From assembly GCA_016745215.1 (NCBI GenBank), contig CP050890.1:434001-498000 (forward strand): 64,000 bases of DNA, read 5' to 3'. The translations under genes were made by a program, and so were the position numbers. A model generated the notes under the pieces. The model saw nothing but the letters and a program-made list of their open reading frames with translations. It was not told the origin of the DNA and made no database searches. The stretch's first letter is position 1. Every line of letters starts with the position of its first letter. The stretch comes from Thiohalocapsa sp. PB-PSB1 (GTDB taxonomy: Bacteria; Pseudomonadota; Gammaproteobacteria; Chromatiales; Chromatiaceae). Of this stretch, positions 1 to 7,927 are shown piece by piece.

Positions 1-2529
1 GTGGGCCGGCAAAGCCTGAGCAGTCCGGCCGGCCGATTGCAGGGCGATGCCGAGGATCTATTGCTGCGCTTTGACGACCAGCGCAAGCGCGCCGGAGACT
101 TTCGCGATCTGGTGGTCATTTCCGGGGAAAGCGGTGCCAATATCCGTCTCGGCGAGATCGCCGTCATCAGCGATCGCTTCGACCTTGACGAGGAGAAAAT
201 CCTGATCGATGGCCGACGCGCCGCGGTGCTGGACATCGCCAAGACCCGCGATCAGGACGTGCTGGACCTACTTGCGCAGGTAAAGGATTTTGTCCAAGGA
301 GAGCAGGATGCCACTCCGTCCGGCATCGGCTTGTATCTGACCCAGGATCGCGCCTCCGTCGTGCAGGATCGGCTCGATATGCTGGTACGCAACGGTGCCC
401 AGGGGCTGATATTGGTGTTTCTGGTACTCTGGCTGTTCTTCGGGTTGCGCTACAGCTTTTGGGTTGCGATGGGCTTGCCGGTGTCCTTTCTCGGCGCTTT
501 GTTTCTGCTGCCCCTGTTCGATATCACCATCAATATGATCTCGATGGTCGGATTGTTGATCGGCGTCGGACTGCTGATGGACGATGCCATCGTCATTGCC
601 GAGAACGTCGCCACCCATATGTCCCGTGGCGACAGCCCGGCCCAGGCCGCCATCGAGGGCTCGCGCGAGGTATTGCCTGGCATCCTATCGTCATTTGCGA
701 CCACGTTGTTGGTGTTCGGCTCGTTGGCGTTCATTTCCGGGGAGATTGGCCAGATCCTGCGTATCATGCCCATTGTGTTGATTTTGGTGATTTCGGTGAG
801 TCTGCTGGAGGCCTTCCTGATTCTGCCGCATCATCTGAATCATTCTCTGGCGCATCAGCGGGGCGAGCGTTCGTCGCGTTTTCGCCAGGGCTTCGAAGGT
901 CGCTTCGACGCATTGCGCGACGGCCACTTCGGCCGGCTGCTGGACCGCGCGCTGGACTATCGTTATCTGACCGTCGGTCTGGTACTCATGTTGTTCATTC
1001 TCGCCATCGCCATGCCGGCGGGCGGCAAGCTCAAGTTCGTCGGATTCCCGGATCTGGACGGTGATGTGCTGGAGGCACGCATCCTGCTGCCCCAGGGTAC
1101 TGCGCTTGCGCGTACCGAAGCGATCGTGGCACGGGTCGCAGGAGCGCTGGATCAGGTCAATGCCGACTTTCGCGAGCAACAGCCCGATCAGCAAGACCTG
1201 GTGCAATCGGTGACCCTGATCTATGGCGAAAACCCGGATGCCTACGAGACCGGCCCGCATGTGGCGCGGGTGATCGTGGACCTGCTCGGGGCCGAACAGC
1301 GCAATGCGGCGCTGGATGCGGTGCGCAACAGTTGGCGCGCCGCGGTCGGTGAATTGCCGGATGTGATCGCTATCAAATACACCGAGCCCGCCTTCGGTCC
1401 TGGCGGACGCCCGATCGATCTGCGCCTGGTGGGTCCGGATCTGGACCGGCTCAAGGCCGCCTCCGGGGAATTGCAGGCCTACCTGAACAGCTTTGCCGGG
1501 GTACAGGATCTCAGTGACGATCTACGCCCCGGCAAGCGCGAATACCGCCTGCGCCTAAAGCCCGATGCCGGCGTGTTGGGGCTGGACGCGCGCCTGGTCT
1601 CCGAGCAACTGCGCGCTGCCTACCAAGGGGTAAAGGTCGATGAATTTCCGCTGGGTGCAGAAACTTACGAAGTCAACCTGCGCCTTGCCGCCGGCGATCG
1701 CAGCGGCCCGGCGGATCTGGAAACCTTCACCGTCACCGGCCCTGATGGTGTCCTGATCCCGCTTGCCGCGGTGGTCGACATCGAGCCGGTGCGCGGCTGG
1801 GCGCGGATCAACCGGGTGGACGGTCAGCGCGCGGTAACGGTGCAGGGGGATGTGGATCGGGCAGTTGCCAACGCCCAGGAACTGCTTGGCCTCGCGCGCC
1901 AGGAGTTCATCCCCGAATTATTGCAGCGCTTCCCGGGTGTGCAATTGGACGTGGAGGGCGAAAGCAAGGAATCCGCCGAGACCGGCCAATCCATTGGTCG
2001 CAATGTGCTGCTCGGGCTGATTGGCGTCTACATGTTACTGGCGTTGCAATTCCGTGGCTATCTGGTGCCGATCACGGTCATGCTGGTGATCCCCACCGCG
2101 TTGATCGGCGTTGTGTTCGGCCATTTGGCCCTGGGTTTGGATATGACCATGCCGAGCATCGTCGGCATGGCCTCGCTGTTCGGCGTGGTCGTCAACGACA
2201 GCATTTTGCTGGTGGTGTTCATCCGCCAGGCGCGCTTGCGCGGCTTGCCGACTCTGGATGCGGCCAAGCAGGCCGGGCGCGCCCGCTTTCGTCCGATCCT
2301 GCTGACCTCCATCACCACCGTTGCAGGCCTGACGCCGTTGCTGCTGGAAAAGAGCCTGCAAGCGCAGATTCTGATTCCGCTGGCGGCCAGCATCGCCTTC
2401 GGATTGACCACCGCGACCATTGCGGCCCTGTTTCTGGTGCCGGCGGTCTATGCGATTTTGGACGATTTTGGCGCGATTGGGGCGCTGCAAGGGGAAGCGG
2501 ATGAACCAGCGAAGGACGCGGCCGCATAG
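1..2529 (+). CDS. RND-family efflux transporter, 5'-truncated by window edge
   Basis: The inner-membrane pump subunit of a tripartite RND exporter (HAE1/AcrB-like) uses proton flux to expel drugs or other toxic molecules. The 842 visible residues lack about the first 200 of the usual 1,000-1,050, so the true start lies outside the window. A first membrane bundle occupies about residues 130-280 and includes the TM4 motif GLLMDDAIVIAENV with the paired Asp residues of the proton relay. A large periplasmic region follows (about 345-665), then the second membrane bundle (about 670-825). No membrane-fusion or outer-membrane partner is visible; it would be upstream. The 3' two thirds (from 852) is repeated exactly at 18110. 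This copy reads continuously from the window edge, so it is probably the functional one. The substrate cannot be told from sequence. Confidence 0.9.
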   Translation: MGRQSLSSPAGRLQGDAEDLLLRFDDQRKRAGDFRDLVVISGESGANIRLGEIAVISDRFDLDEEKILIDGRRAAVLDIAKTRDQDVLDLLAQVKDFVQGEQDATPSGIGLYLTQDRASVVQDRLDMLVRNGAQGLILVFLVLWLFFGLRYSFWVAMGLPVSFLGALFLLPLFDITINMISMVGLLIGVGLLMDDAIVIAENVATHMSRGDSPAQAAIEGSREVLPGILSSFATTLLVFGSLAFISGEIGQILRIMPIVLILVISVSLLEAFLILPHHLNHSLAHQRGERSSRFRQGFEGRFDALRDGHFGRLLDRALDYRYLTVGLVLMLFILAIAMPAGGKLKFVGFPDLDGDVLEARILLPQGTALARTEAIVARVAGALDQVNADFREQQPDQQDLVQSVTLIYGENPDAYETGPHVARVIVDLLGAEQRNAALDAVRNSWRAAVGELPDVIAIKYTEPAFGPGGRPIDLRLVGPDLDRLKAASGELQAYLNSFAGVQDLSDDLRPGKREYRLRLKPDAGVLGLDARLVSEQLRAAYQGVKVDEFPLGAETYEVNLRLAAGDRSGPADLETFTVTGPDGVLIPLAAVVDIEPVRGWARINRVDGQRAVTVQGDVDRAVANAQELLGLARQEFIPELLQRFPGVQLDVEGESKESAETGQSIGRNVLLGLIGVYMLLALQFRGYLVPITVMLVIPTALIGVVFGHLALGLDMTMPSIVGMASLFGVVVNDSILLVVFIRQARLRGLPTLDAAKQAGRARFRPILLTSITTVAGLTPLLLEKSLQAQILIPLAASIAFGLTTATIAALFLVPAVYAILDDFGAIGALQGEADEPAKDAAA

Positions 2530-2787
2530 TCCGGCCCATCCTGACCGATTTCTGGTGCCTTCCAGCTCCCGCGCTCCGAGATGATGCAAGCATTCATCGG
2601 GATCGCTATCGGGATTGCTGTTGGTATGGGTATCGAAATTGGCGTGTCGGGCTTTCGGTGATGAAGAAAATGATTCTCATCTCGGTGCCGCAATGCGGAC
2701 AGGAGATCTCGAACAGGCGGGCGATCAGCGTCGCCCATAGATAATCCGCCGGGGAACGCGCCAGAGCGTCCGGACCATCGGTCTAGT
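852..2787 (+). repeat. Segmental duplication, copy 1 (RND 3' part plus IS91 scar)
   Basis: Bases 852-2679 are identical to 18110-19937 (1,828 bp, offset 17,258). Bases 2680-2787 then match 19938-20045 with about seven mismatches, after which similarity stops right after a CTAGT. The left edge lies inside the RND reading frame. The right, imperfect part is the IS91-like transposase scar, which suggests the exchange ended inside two older, slightly different scars. Confidence 0.95.
2645..2787 (-). pseudogene. IS91-like transposase C-terminal remnant
   Basis: Read on the minus strand from about 2775, one frame gives ADYLWATLIARLFEISCPHC followed by GTEMRIIFFITE. This matches the conserved C-terminal block of IS91/IS801-type HUH transposases (typically YLWAxLLARIYE, then CPxCG, then MRIIAFIT). 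Only about 45 codons survive and no start or catalytic region is present. IS91 elements can carry neighbouring DNA by one-ended transposition, which may explain the adjoining RND duplication. The family call rests on motif memory. Confidence 0.6.
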
Positions 2788-2814
2788 GGAGCGGTACAGA
2801 AATCCCGAGGCGGT

Positions 2815-2930
<116 letters not shown>

Positions 2931-2958
2931 CTCGGAACATCTGCACCGAAGCACTAGA

Positions 2959-3055
2959 AGGCTGTCCGAGAACTCAGAGCACGCACAATATGTGGCGCCT
3001 ACAATCGAGTTTTGCACTCTATATCTTGTGTCTTATTTTGATTCTCGGACAGCCT
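2959..3055. mobile_element. 97-bp MITE-like element
   Basis: Perfect 14-bp terminal inverted repeats AGGCTGTCCGAGAA (2959-2972) and its complement (3042-3055) enclose an AT-richer 69-bp interior. CTAG lies just left and CTAA just right, suggesting a 4-bp IS5-type target duplication that has decayed. It is too short to encode anything, so movement would need a transposase supplied in trans. Confidence 0.7.
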
Positions 3056-3139
3056 CTAAGGAACAATTCAGAAATAACGTGAACATGTCAACTCGTTCTT
3101 GTTATCGTTATCGTTGTCGTTGTCGTAATCGAATACAAA

Positions 3140-3578
3140 ATGCAATTCGGACATGAGCAACTCGGTGTTCTTAGGGTGTCGATCCAGTACGTGGCTTGGG
3201 CGTACAAGGTGGCCAAGCGTCTGAACGGCATCGATCGCCATGCTCGGGACCAGTTGGCTGCGCGCCTCGCAGTCGATTCCTCTGACTATCGCCGAAGGCA
3301 ACGGCAAGGGAACCAATGCTGATCGGCGCCGCTATGTCGAGATTGCGCGTGGTTCGGCGTTGGCATGCGCATCGATTCTGGACTGCCTGAAAGCCTGTGA
3401 AGTGCTGACTGTTGCTCAAGACAAGCAAGGCAAGACGATGTTGATTCGGATCGTCTCCATGCGCACACAACTCGGGCTGAGAGAGCACGAGATTCGAGAG
3501 ACTTCTGTGTTCGATGGCGATGACGATTACGACAACGACAACGACAACGAAAGCAACGACAGCGGCAGCGAATCCTAG
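3140..3578 (+). pseudogene. Four-helix-bundle (23S IVS-type) protein, frameshifted
   Basis: Two overlapping plus-strand frames together resemble the four-helix-bundle family TIGR02436, often called the 23S rRNA intervening-sequence protein. The first (from ATG 3140) supplies the helix with VAWAYKVAKRLNGI. The second (about 3250 on) supplies the hallmark SIPLTIAEGNGKGTNADRRR and the helix starting YVEIARGSALACASILD. A frameshift near 3250 separates them. The tail is an acidic Asp/Asn run encoded by the CAACGA repeat. A related broken copy lies at 24333-24585. The molecular role of the family is unknown. Confidence 0.6.
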
Positions 3579-3623
3579 TCACGCTATGGCGTTGTTTAAC
3601 TTGTTAGTGAACCGTTACTAAGC

Positions 3624-4460
3624 ATGTCATTGCAGCGCGCCGAGTTTGCACTCCAGAATATCGAGACGTCTTTCCGGTTTTTTGCGCAACGCTATGGTGT
3701 TGCTAAGCAGGGCAGTATGCATGTTGAAAGGAACGTTCCTGAAATAGACCGTATCTTGGAAGAGGGGGCGCAGTACATCGTAGCGGGACACAGGCTGCGG
3801 GATGCGGAGACTGCTGAAACCTACTCGCTGCTGCTGCTCGCATTTCTCGATGCCATGGGATATTCGCAACGCTCGCGGCGTCGACCGCCCATGGAGCAAT
3901 TCCGAGGCATATTGGGACGGTATTTGCACAGTTGCGGGAAATTTCAGCACGTTCGCGCGGCACAGGGTTTCGCGCTCGGCGACGTGGATGCGAGGCAAGG
4001 TGATGCGCGCCGAATGGATATTGCCGACGCATCGATAGATGCGATTCTATTCTCGCCACCCTACAGCTTTGCCATTGACTACGTGGAAAATGACGCCTTT
4101 CATCTCTCAGCCTTGAACGTCGACCGAGCTGAACTGGAGAACGCGATGATCGGGCTACGCGGAGGGCGAAAGCAGGCGGACAAGTATGCCTGCTACCTGG
4201 AAGACATGGAGACTGTGCTACAGGAGTGCATGCGCGTGTTACGAGCTGGGCGGTACTGCGTCGTTGTGATCGGAACCAATATCAATCAGTTGAGCAAGAT
4301 CCTTGGAGTTTCCGCGACAGAGGTTATGGGTCTGCATCAGACACTCCGCGAGCAAGCCGAGGCCATTGGCTTTTCATACGCCACACACATCCCGCGATCG
4401 ATAAAAGGCATTGCCAATACCATGCGCGACGAATACATCCTATTTCTGCGTAAAGGGTGA
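3624..4460 (+). CDS. DNA methyltransferase-like protein, probably N-terminally truncated
   Basis: The 278-residue product carries the amino-methylase catalytic motif SPPYSFAIDY (about residues 147-156) preceded by QGDARRMDI. Later comes a methylase-like strand, VLRAGRYCVVVIGTN. These are hallmarks of N4-cytosine/N6-adenine DNA methylases. No FxGxG AdoMet-binding motif is seen; in this family it would normally precede SPPY. That missing portion should lie upstream, where there is now simple-repeat DNA and a broken gene. The protein is therefore likely a truncated and possibly inactive methylase. It is convergent with the BamHI-like gene, 59 bp away, and its target sequence cannot be predicted. 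Confidence 0.65.
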   Translation: MSLQRAEFALQNIETSFRFFAQRYGVAKQGSMHVERNVPEIDRILEEGAQYIVAGHRLRDAETAETYSLLLLAFLDAMGYSQRSRRRPPMEQFRGILGRYLHSCGKFQHVRAAQGFALGDVDARQGDARRMDIADASIDAILFSPPYSFAIDYVENDAFHLSALNVDRAELENAMIGLRGGRKQADKYACYLEDMETVLQECMRVLRAGRYCVVVIGTNINQLSKILGVSATEVMGLHQTLREQAEAIGFSYATHIPRSIKGIANTMRDEYILFLRKG

Positions 4461-4519
4461 GCTGGCCCATGATCGACGCAGGGATCACGAGAGCGCTAGC
4501 GCCGGTCGAACGGCGGCGA

Positions 4520-5137
4520 TTACCGCAATGCCCGACCATCGGTGCCTTTGGGGATCTTCGGCACGTCGAAACTCTCGGCATCATGCTCGACGACAAGGAT
4601 GCGCAACGCACCGTCGATTCCGGTCAAGTCGCGCCACAGGCTGAAATAGGGCTCAAGCTCACCGATGTTGCCGATACGATCGGTCAGAAACAGCTTCAGG
4701 CGATTGCTCGGCACGACCAGAAAACTCCCGATCGTGTTGGTCTCCTTCATGGTCAGAAACAGCTTGTTAAGGGCGCGGTGACTCGACGAGATATTGCCCG
4801 TCTCCCCCTCGAAGGCGATCCACCCATCAGGCGTGGATTTCAGCGCGTCAAGGTCTTCGGTGCGCAGGACGCTGGAGCCGACATCGGGAAGACGCTCGGT
4901 CATCCAGCCTCGCGCATGCAAGGCCCGGATGCAGGGCACCTTGATCAGTTTGACCCCGTTGCCCTCTCTACTCTTCTTACCGCTCTCCGGATAAATGGAG
5001 AAGCTACCCGTCCCGTGCGGCCAGTCTGTGGCAGCTACGGCCTGTTGCACATCGACCCAGGCTTGCTGTAGGGCCGGGGAGCGGCTGAACAGGACTGGGT
5101 TAAGGATGTCGTGATACTCGAGAAGCTTCACGATCAT
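4520..5137 (-). CDS. BamHI-like type II restriction endonuclease
   Basis: The 205-residue product closely resembles BamHI (213 residues), which cuts GGATCC. The key stretch, about residues 120-135, reads FEGETGNISSSHRALNKLF. It matches the BamHI catalytic region with the two metal-binding glutamates (E111 and E113 of BamHI) in an ExE spacing. Downstream, FLTDRIGNIGELEPYFSLW and later VPKIPKGTDG also line up with BamHI. The start at 5137 (MIVKLLEYHD) is chosen because it begins the BamHI-like part; the frame upstream is the out-of-frame shadow of the controller gene. It overlaps that gene by 38 bp and faces away from the methylase. GGATCC specificity is inferred by homology. Confidence 0.88.
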   Translation of the reverse strand: MIVKLLEYHDILNPVLFSRSPALQQAWVDVQQAVAATDWPHGTGSFSIYPESGKKSREGNGVKLIKVPCIRALHARGWMTERLPDVGSSVLRTEDLDALKSTPDGWIAFEGETGNISSSHRALNKLFLTMKETNTIGSFLVVPSNRLKLFLTDRIGNIGELEPYFSLWRDLTGIDGALRILVVEHDAESFDVPKIPKGTDGRALR

Positions 5138-5396
5138 CCCCTTGTTGGCCCAGCACCTCGACAACGGCGGCCACCAATTGCCCCGCCGGGATGCCGAGCG
5201 GACCGGCGAGCTGCAGGATCGTCGATAGCGAAGGCTGACGCAGACCGCGTTCCAACAGCGAGATAAAGGTCCGGTCAAGCTCGCTCTCCAACGCCAGTCG
5301 CTCCTGCGATAGGCCCGTTGTTTGCCGTATGTCGCGCAGCACGATTCCAAAGGCTTGTTCAGGACGCATGCTTAGCTCCGCAGGTATCGAAGGCAC
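5100..5396 (-). CDS. XRE-type controller (C) protein of the restriction-modification system
   Basis: A 98-residue helix-turn-helix protein, the usual size of restriction-modification controllers. The HTH covers about residues 25-70: QTTGLSQERLALESELDRTF, then ISLLERGLRQPS. C proteins bind operators between the divergent methylase and C-R transcripts, delaying endonuclease expression until DNA is methylated. Its 3' end overlaps the endonuclease start, so the two are likely translated from one mRNA. An internal start at MRPEQ (5369) is possible. BamHI has an equivalent small controller gene in the same place. Confidence 0.85.
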   Translation of the reverse strand: MPSIPAELSMRPEQAFGIVLRDIRQTTGLSQERLALESELDRTFISLLERGLRQPSLSTILQLAGPLGIPAGQLVAAVVEVLGQQGDDREASRVSRHP

Positions 5397-5428
5397 AAGG
5401 CTAGCCCCTACTCGGACAATGGTCGACG

Positions 5429-5438
5429 GACTATAGTC
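5429..5438. promoter_or_regulatory. Candidate C-box operator
   Basis: A perfect palindrome GACTATAGTC lies between the divergent controller and methylase genes, 33 bp upstream of the controller start. It has the GACT..AGTC form of known controller-protein boxes. A second, weaker half-site may overlap the flanks. Its location fits autoregulation by the XRE protein encoded at 5396-5100. Confidence 0.55.
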
Positions 5439-5493
5439 GTCAATCCGTCCCGATGCGTGCTAACATGCGGCGGTGAATCTCAGAGGATCATCC

Positions 5494-6747
5494 ATGAGCG
5501 TTTCTGACCTGTTCTTTCGTGCCCTCGGCATCGATCCCGGCGACCGCCGTCAGCTTACCGCCGCCGCCAAACGCAGTGGCATCCCGGTCGCCCGACTGCG
5601 CTATTACAACGATGCCAACATCTTGCCCTCTGGCGAGGACTTGGCGCCTGTACTTGACTTGGCGGGCTCGAGCGAGCTCGAGTTGATGCTTGCCATGGGC
5701 AGGTTGGATCGGGAGACCTTGGGTGCAATCCAAGCCCATGCGGGCCGCATTGCCGATCTCCTAGAAGGCCGCAAATCCTCGCAAGCGACGGCACAAGAGC
5801 AGGCGCAAGCTCCTCAGCTAGTGCTCGAGACCGACCTGGGTCGGCTCTACCGCGGTGACTGCATAGACCTCATGCGCGTGCAGAACAGCGATTCAGTCGA
5901 CACCATCTTTGCCGATCCACCCTTCAATTTGAACAAGCTGTACCCGTCCAGCATCAACGACAATCTAAAGACCGAACGCTACTTGGATTGGTGCGAGGCC
6001 TGGCTGTCGGAGTGCATCCGCATCCTCAAGCCGGGAGGGGCGCTATTCTTATGGAACCTCCCGCGCTGGAACGCTGAAATCGCCGCTTTCCTCAGCGGAC
6101 GCCTCACTTTTGTCCACTGGATTGCCGTCGATATCAAGTACAGCTTGCCTATACAGGGTCGCCTCTATCCCTCCCATTACTCGCTGCTCTATTTCGTCAA
6201 AGGACCCCAGGCACGCGTTTTCCACCCGGACCGCCTCCCGATGCAAGTCTGCCCCCACTGCGCTGGGGACTTGCGCGACTACGGCGGCTACAAGGCGAAG
6301 ATGAATCCCAAGGGCGTCAACCTGACCGACGTTTGGTGGGACATCGCGCCGGTCCGCCACGCCAAATACAAGCGGCGCAACGGCGCCAATGAGCTTCCAC
6401 TCAAGGTCTTGGATCGAGTCATCGAGCTCTCTACCGACGAGGGCGATCTCGTCTTTGACCCGTTCGGAGGGGCTGGCACGACCTACATGGCCGCCGAGTT
6501 GAAGCGGCGGCATTGGCTCGGGGTCGAGATCGGCCCGATGGACGACATCGTCCGACGCTTTGCTGACATCGAGCAGGATCGGAAGGTATTGAACGCTCAA
6601 CGCGGGCTTCTCAACGCACTATTCCCTGAATCCGTCCGCCGCATTCGAGAAAGAAACGGATGGTGGACATGCGAATCCGTACGGGAAAAAGACCCTACCG
6701 AAAAACAGCAGAGCTTTACGTTCCTTGAAGGTCTAGAGCGTCGCTAA
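5494..6747 (+). CDS. Type II m4C DNA methyltransferase (BamHI-like system)
   Basis: The 417-residue methylase has beta-class motif order. The catalytic motif ADPPFNLNKLY lies near residue 142 and the AdoMet motif FDPFGGAGTTYMAAEL near residue 325. The length is close to M.BamHI (423), an N4-cytosine methylase. A CPHC pair sits near residue 252. The first 70 residues look like a small helical DNA-binding domain (KRSGIPVARLRYYND). The ATG at 5494 is preferred because AGAGGA lies 8 bp upstream; an in-frame GTG at 5473 would add seven residues. Divergent from the controller and endonuclease genes, it should protect the host sites cut by the BamHI-like enzyme. Confidence 0.88.
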   Translation: MSVSDLFFRALGIDPGDRRQLTAAAKRSGIPVARLRYYNDANILPSGEDLAPVLDLAGSSELELMLAMGRLDRETLGAIQAHAGRIADLLEGRKSSQATAQEQAQAPQLVLETDLGRLYRGDCIDLMRVQNSDSVDTIFADPPFNLNKLYPSSINDNLKTERYLDWCEAWLSECIRILKPGGALFLWNLPRWNAEIAAFLSGRLTFVHWIAVDIKYSLPIQGRLYPSHYSLLYFVKGPQARVFHPDRLPMQVCPHCAGDLRDYGGYKAKMNPKGVNLTDVWWDIAPVRHAKYKRRNGANELPLKVLDRVIELSTDEGDLVFDPFGGAGTTYMAAELKRRHWLGVEIGPMDDIVRRFADIEQDRKVLNAQRGLLNALFPESVRRIRERNGWWTCESVREKDPTEKQQSFTFLEGLERR

Positions 6748-6994
6748 TTTGGCCATAGAGCAGCATTCAAGCAGCGCTGGTCTATCCTAACCGCGCTTCG
6801 CGTCCGTATCATGAGAGTGCTTCTAGTCAATGCTGATCTTTAAGTGTAACGCGGCACGGTCAAGTCCCTATCATTCAAGTCCCCGATAGAGTTGCCCAGG
6901 TGGCCGATTCGCAATCGCGCTTGCTCGATCCTAACCGCCGAGGTTATCCTACTCAAAATCACTGAGTTTTTGAATTGGATTGCCCGAACTCGTC

Positions 6995-7807
6995 ATGAAA
7001 ATGTCACAACTCAACCGGATCGGGTTGTCTATTGCACTGCTTGCCCATTGTGCGATAACGCATGCAGCCTCACTGTCCATCACCGAATTTGCCGCCTTTC
7101 TGACAGCAGCGGAGCTGGACCCGGACCCGCGCGACTCGAGCTACAACAGCCTCCAGGAGACCGGCATCGGTTCCGGCTATAACGAATTCGAGTCCGCGAA
7201 CCTCGAGGTCGAATTCCAAAACGGACTCGATGCCGACGGATTCGGGGAAGTCTCCTACAGCTTAACCAACCGCAACACCTTCGCGCTCGAGACCTTCTGG
7301 TTCTTCGGCTATCTGGACGCCGATGTCGGTGTGCCCTTCTTCAACGAATATGGTGAGCTGATCGCCGTCGACGGCTCCGGTGCCAATGATCCACGTCCGG
7401 ACAGCTGGGAAATCGCCGAGCCCTACGGTGCTGGAGGCCTGCTGGACAAACTGCTGATCGGCACCCTGAGCGATAACAATGCTGTACCCTTGGGTAGCGA
7501 GGACGATGTGGGTCTCGCGCTCGGCTTCGAGATCGCTGGGCTTGGCGTCGGCGACAAGCTCAACGCCAGTTTCGTAATCAGCGAGAACGACATCGGCGGC
7601 CTGCGTCAGGTTTCGGCCAGCAACGGCGACGGCTTCTCTATGAACGGCTCCGTTAGCGTCGTGCCGGCAAATGCCAGGCCAATTCCAACTCCTTCCCCTT
7701 GGGGTCTGATTCTATTGAGTCTTGCGCTGGCGGCGATGGCAAACGTTAAGTTCGCAACCCTCGCAAGGCTCTTCGGTCATCGAATGCTGCCGGCAGAGCG
7801 GCACTGA
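6995..7807 (+). CDS. Exported protein with IPTL/PEP-CTERM-like sorting tail
   Basis: The 270-residue product has an N-terminal signal peptide (cleavage probably after THA, about residue 25). The acidic, beta-rich body has no recognised domain. The C-terminus has the three-part form of exosortase-type sorting signals: PIPTPSPWG, a hydrophobic helix LILLSLALAAMA, then basic residues. This is closest to IPTL-CTERM (IPTLSxWG) and suggests export and anchoring or cleavage at the envelope. The ATG at 6995 begins the signal peptide; ATG 7001 is also possible. The next gene is 120 bp downstream on the same strand and also encodes an exported protein, so co-function is possible but unproven. Confidence 0.6.
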   Translation: MKMSQLNRIGLSIALLAHCAITHAASLSITEFAAFLTAAELDPDPRDSSYNSLQETGIGSGYNEFESANLEVEFQNGLDADGFGEVSYSLTNRNTFALETFWFFGYLDADVGVPFFNEYGELIAVDGSGANDPRPDSWEIAEPYGAGGLLDKLLIGTLSDNNAVPLGSEDDVGLALGFEIAGLGVGDKLNASFVISENDIGGLRQVSASNGDGFSMNGSVSVVPANARPIPTPSPWGLILLSLALAAMANVKFATLARLFGHRMLPAERH

Positions 7808-7927
7808 GTGGGATCCCATACAGCGGATCACGATTTTTACTTTTTTGATTTCACAGGGTCGGCAAACGCCTGTTGATGCGCCGCGCCGGCTTGATATTTG
7901 ACACACAACCACGGCCGGAGGGCTGCT

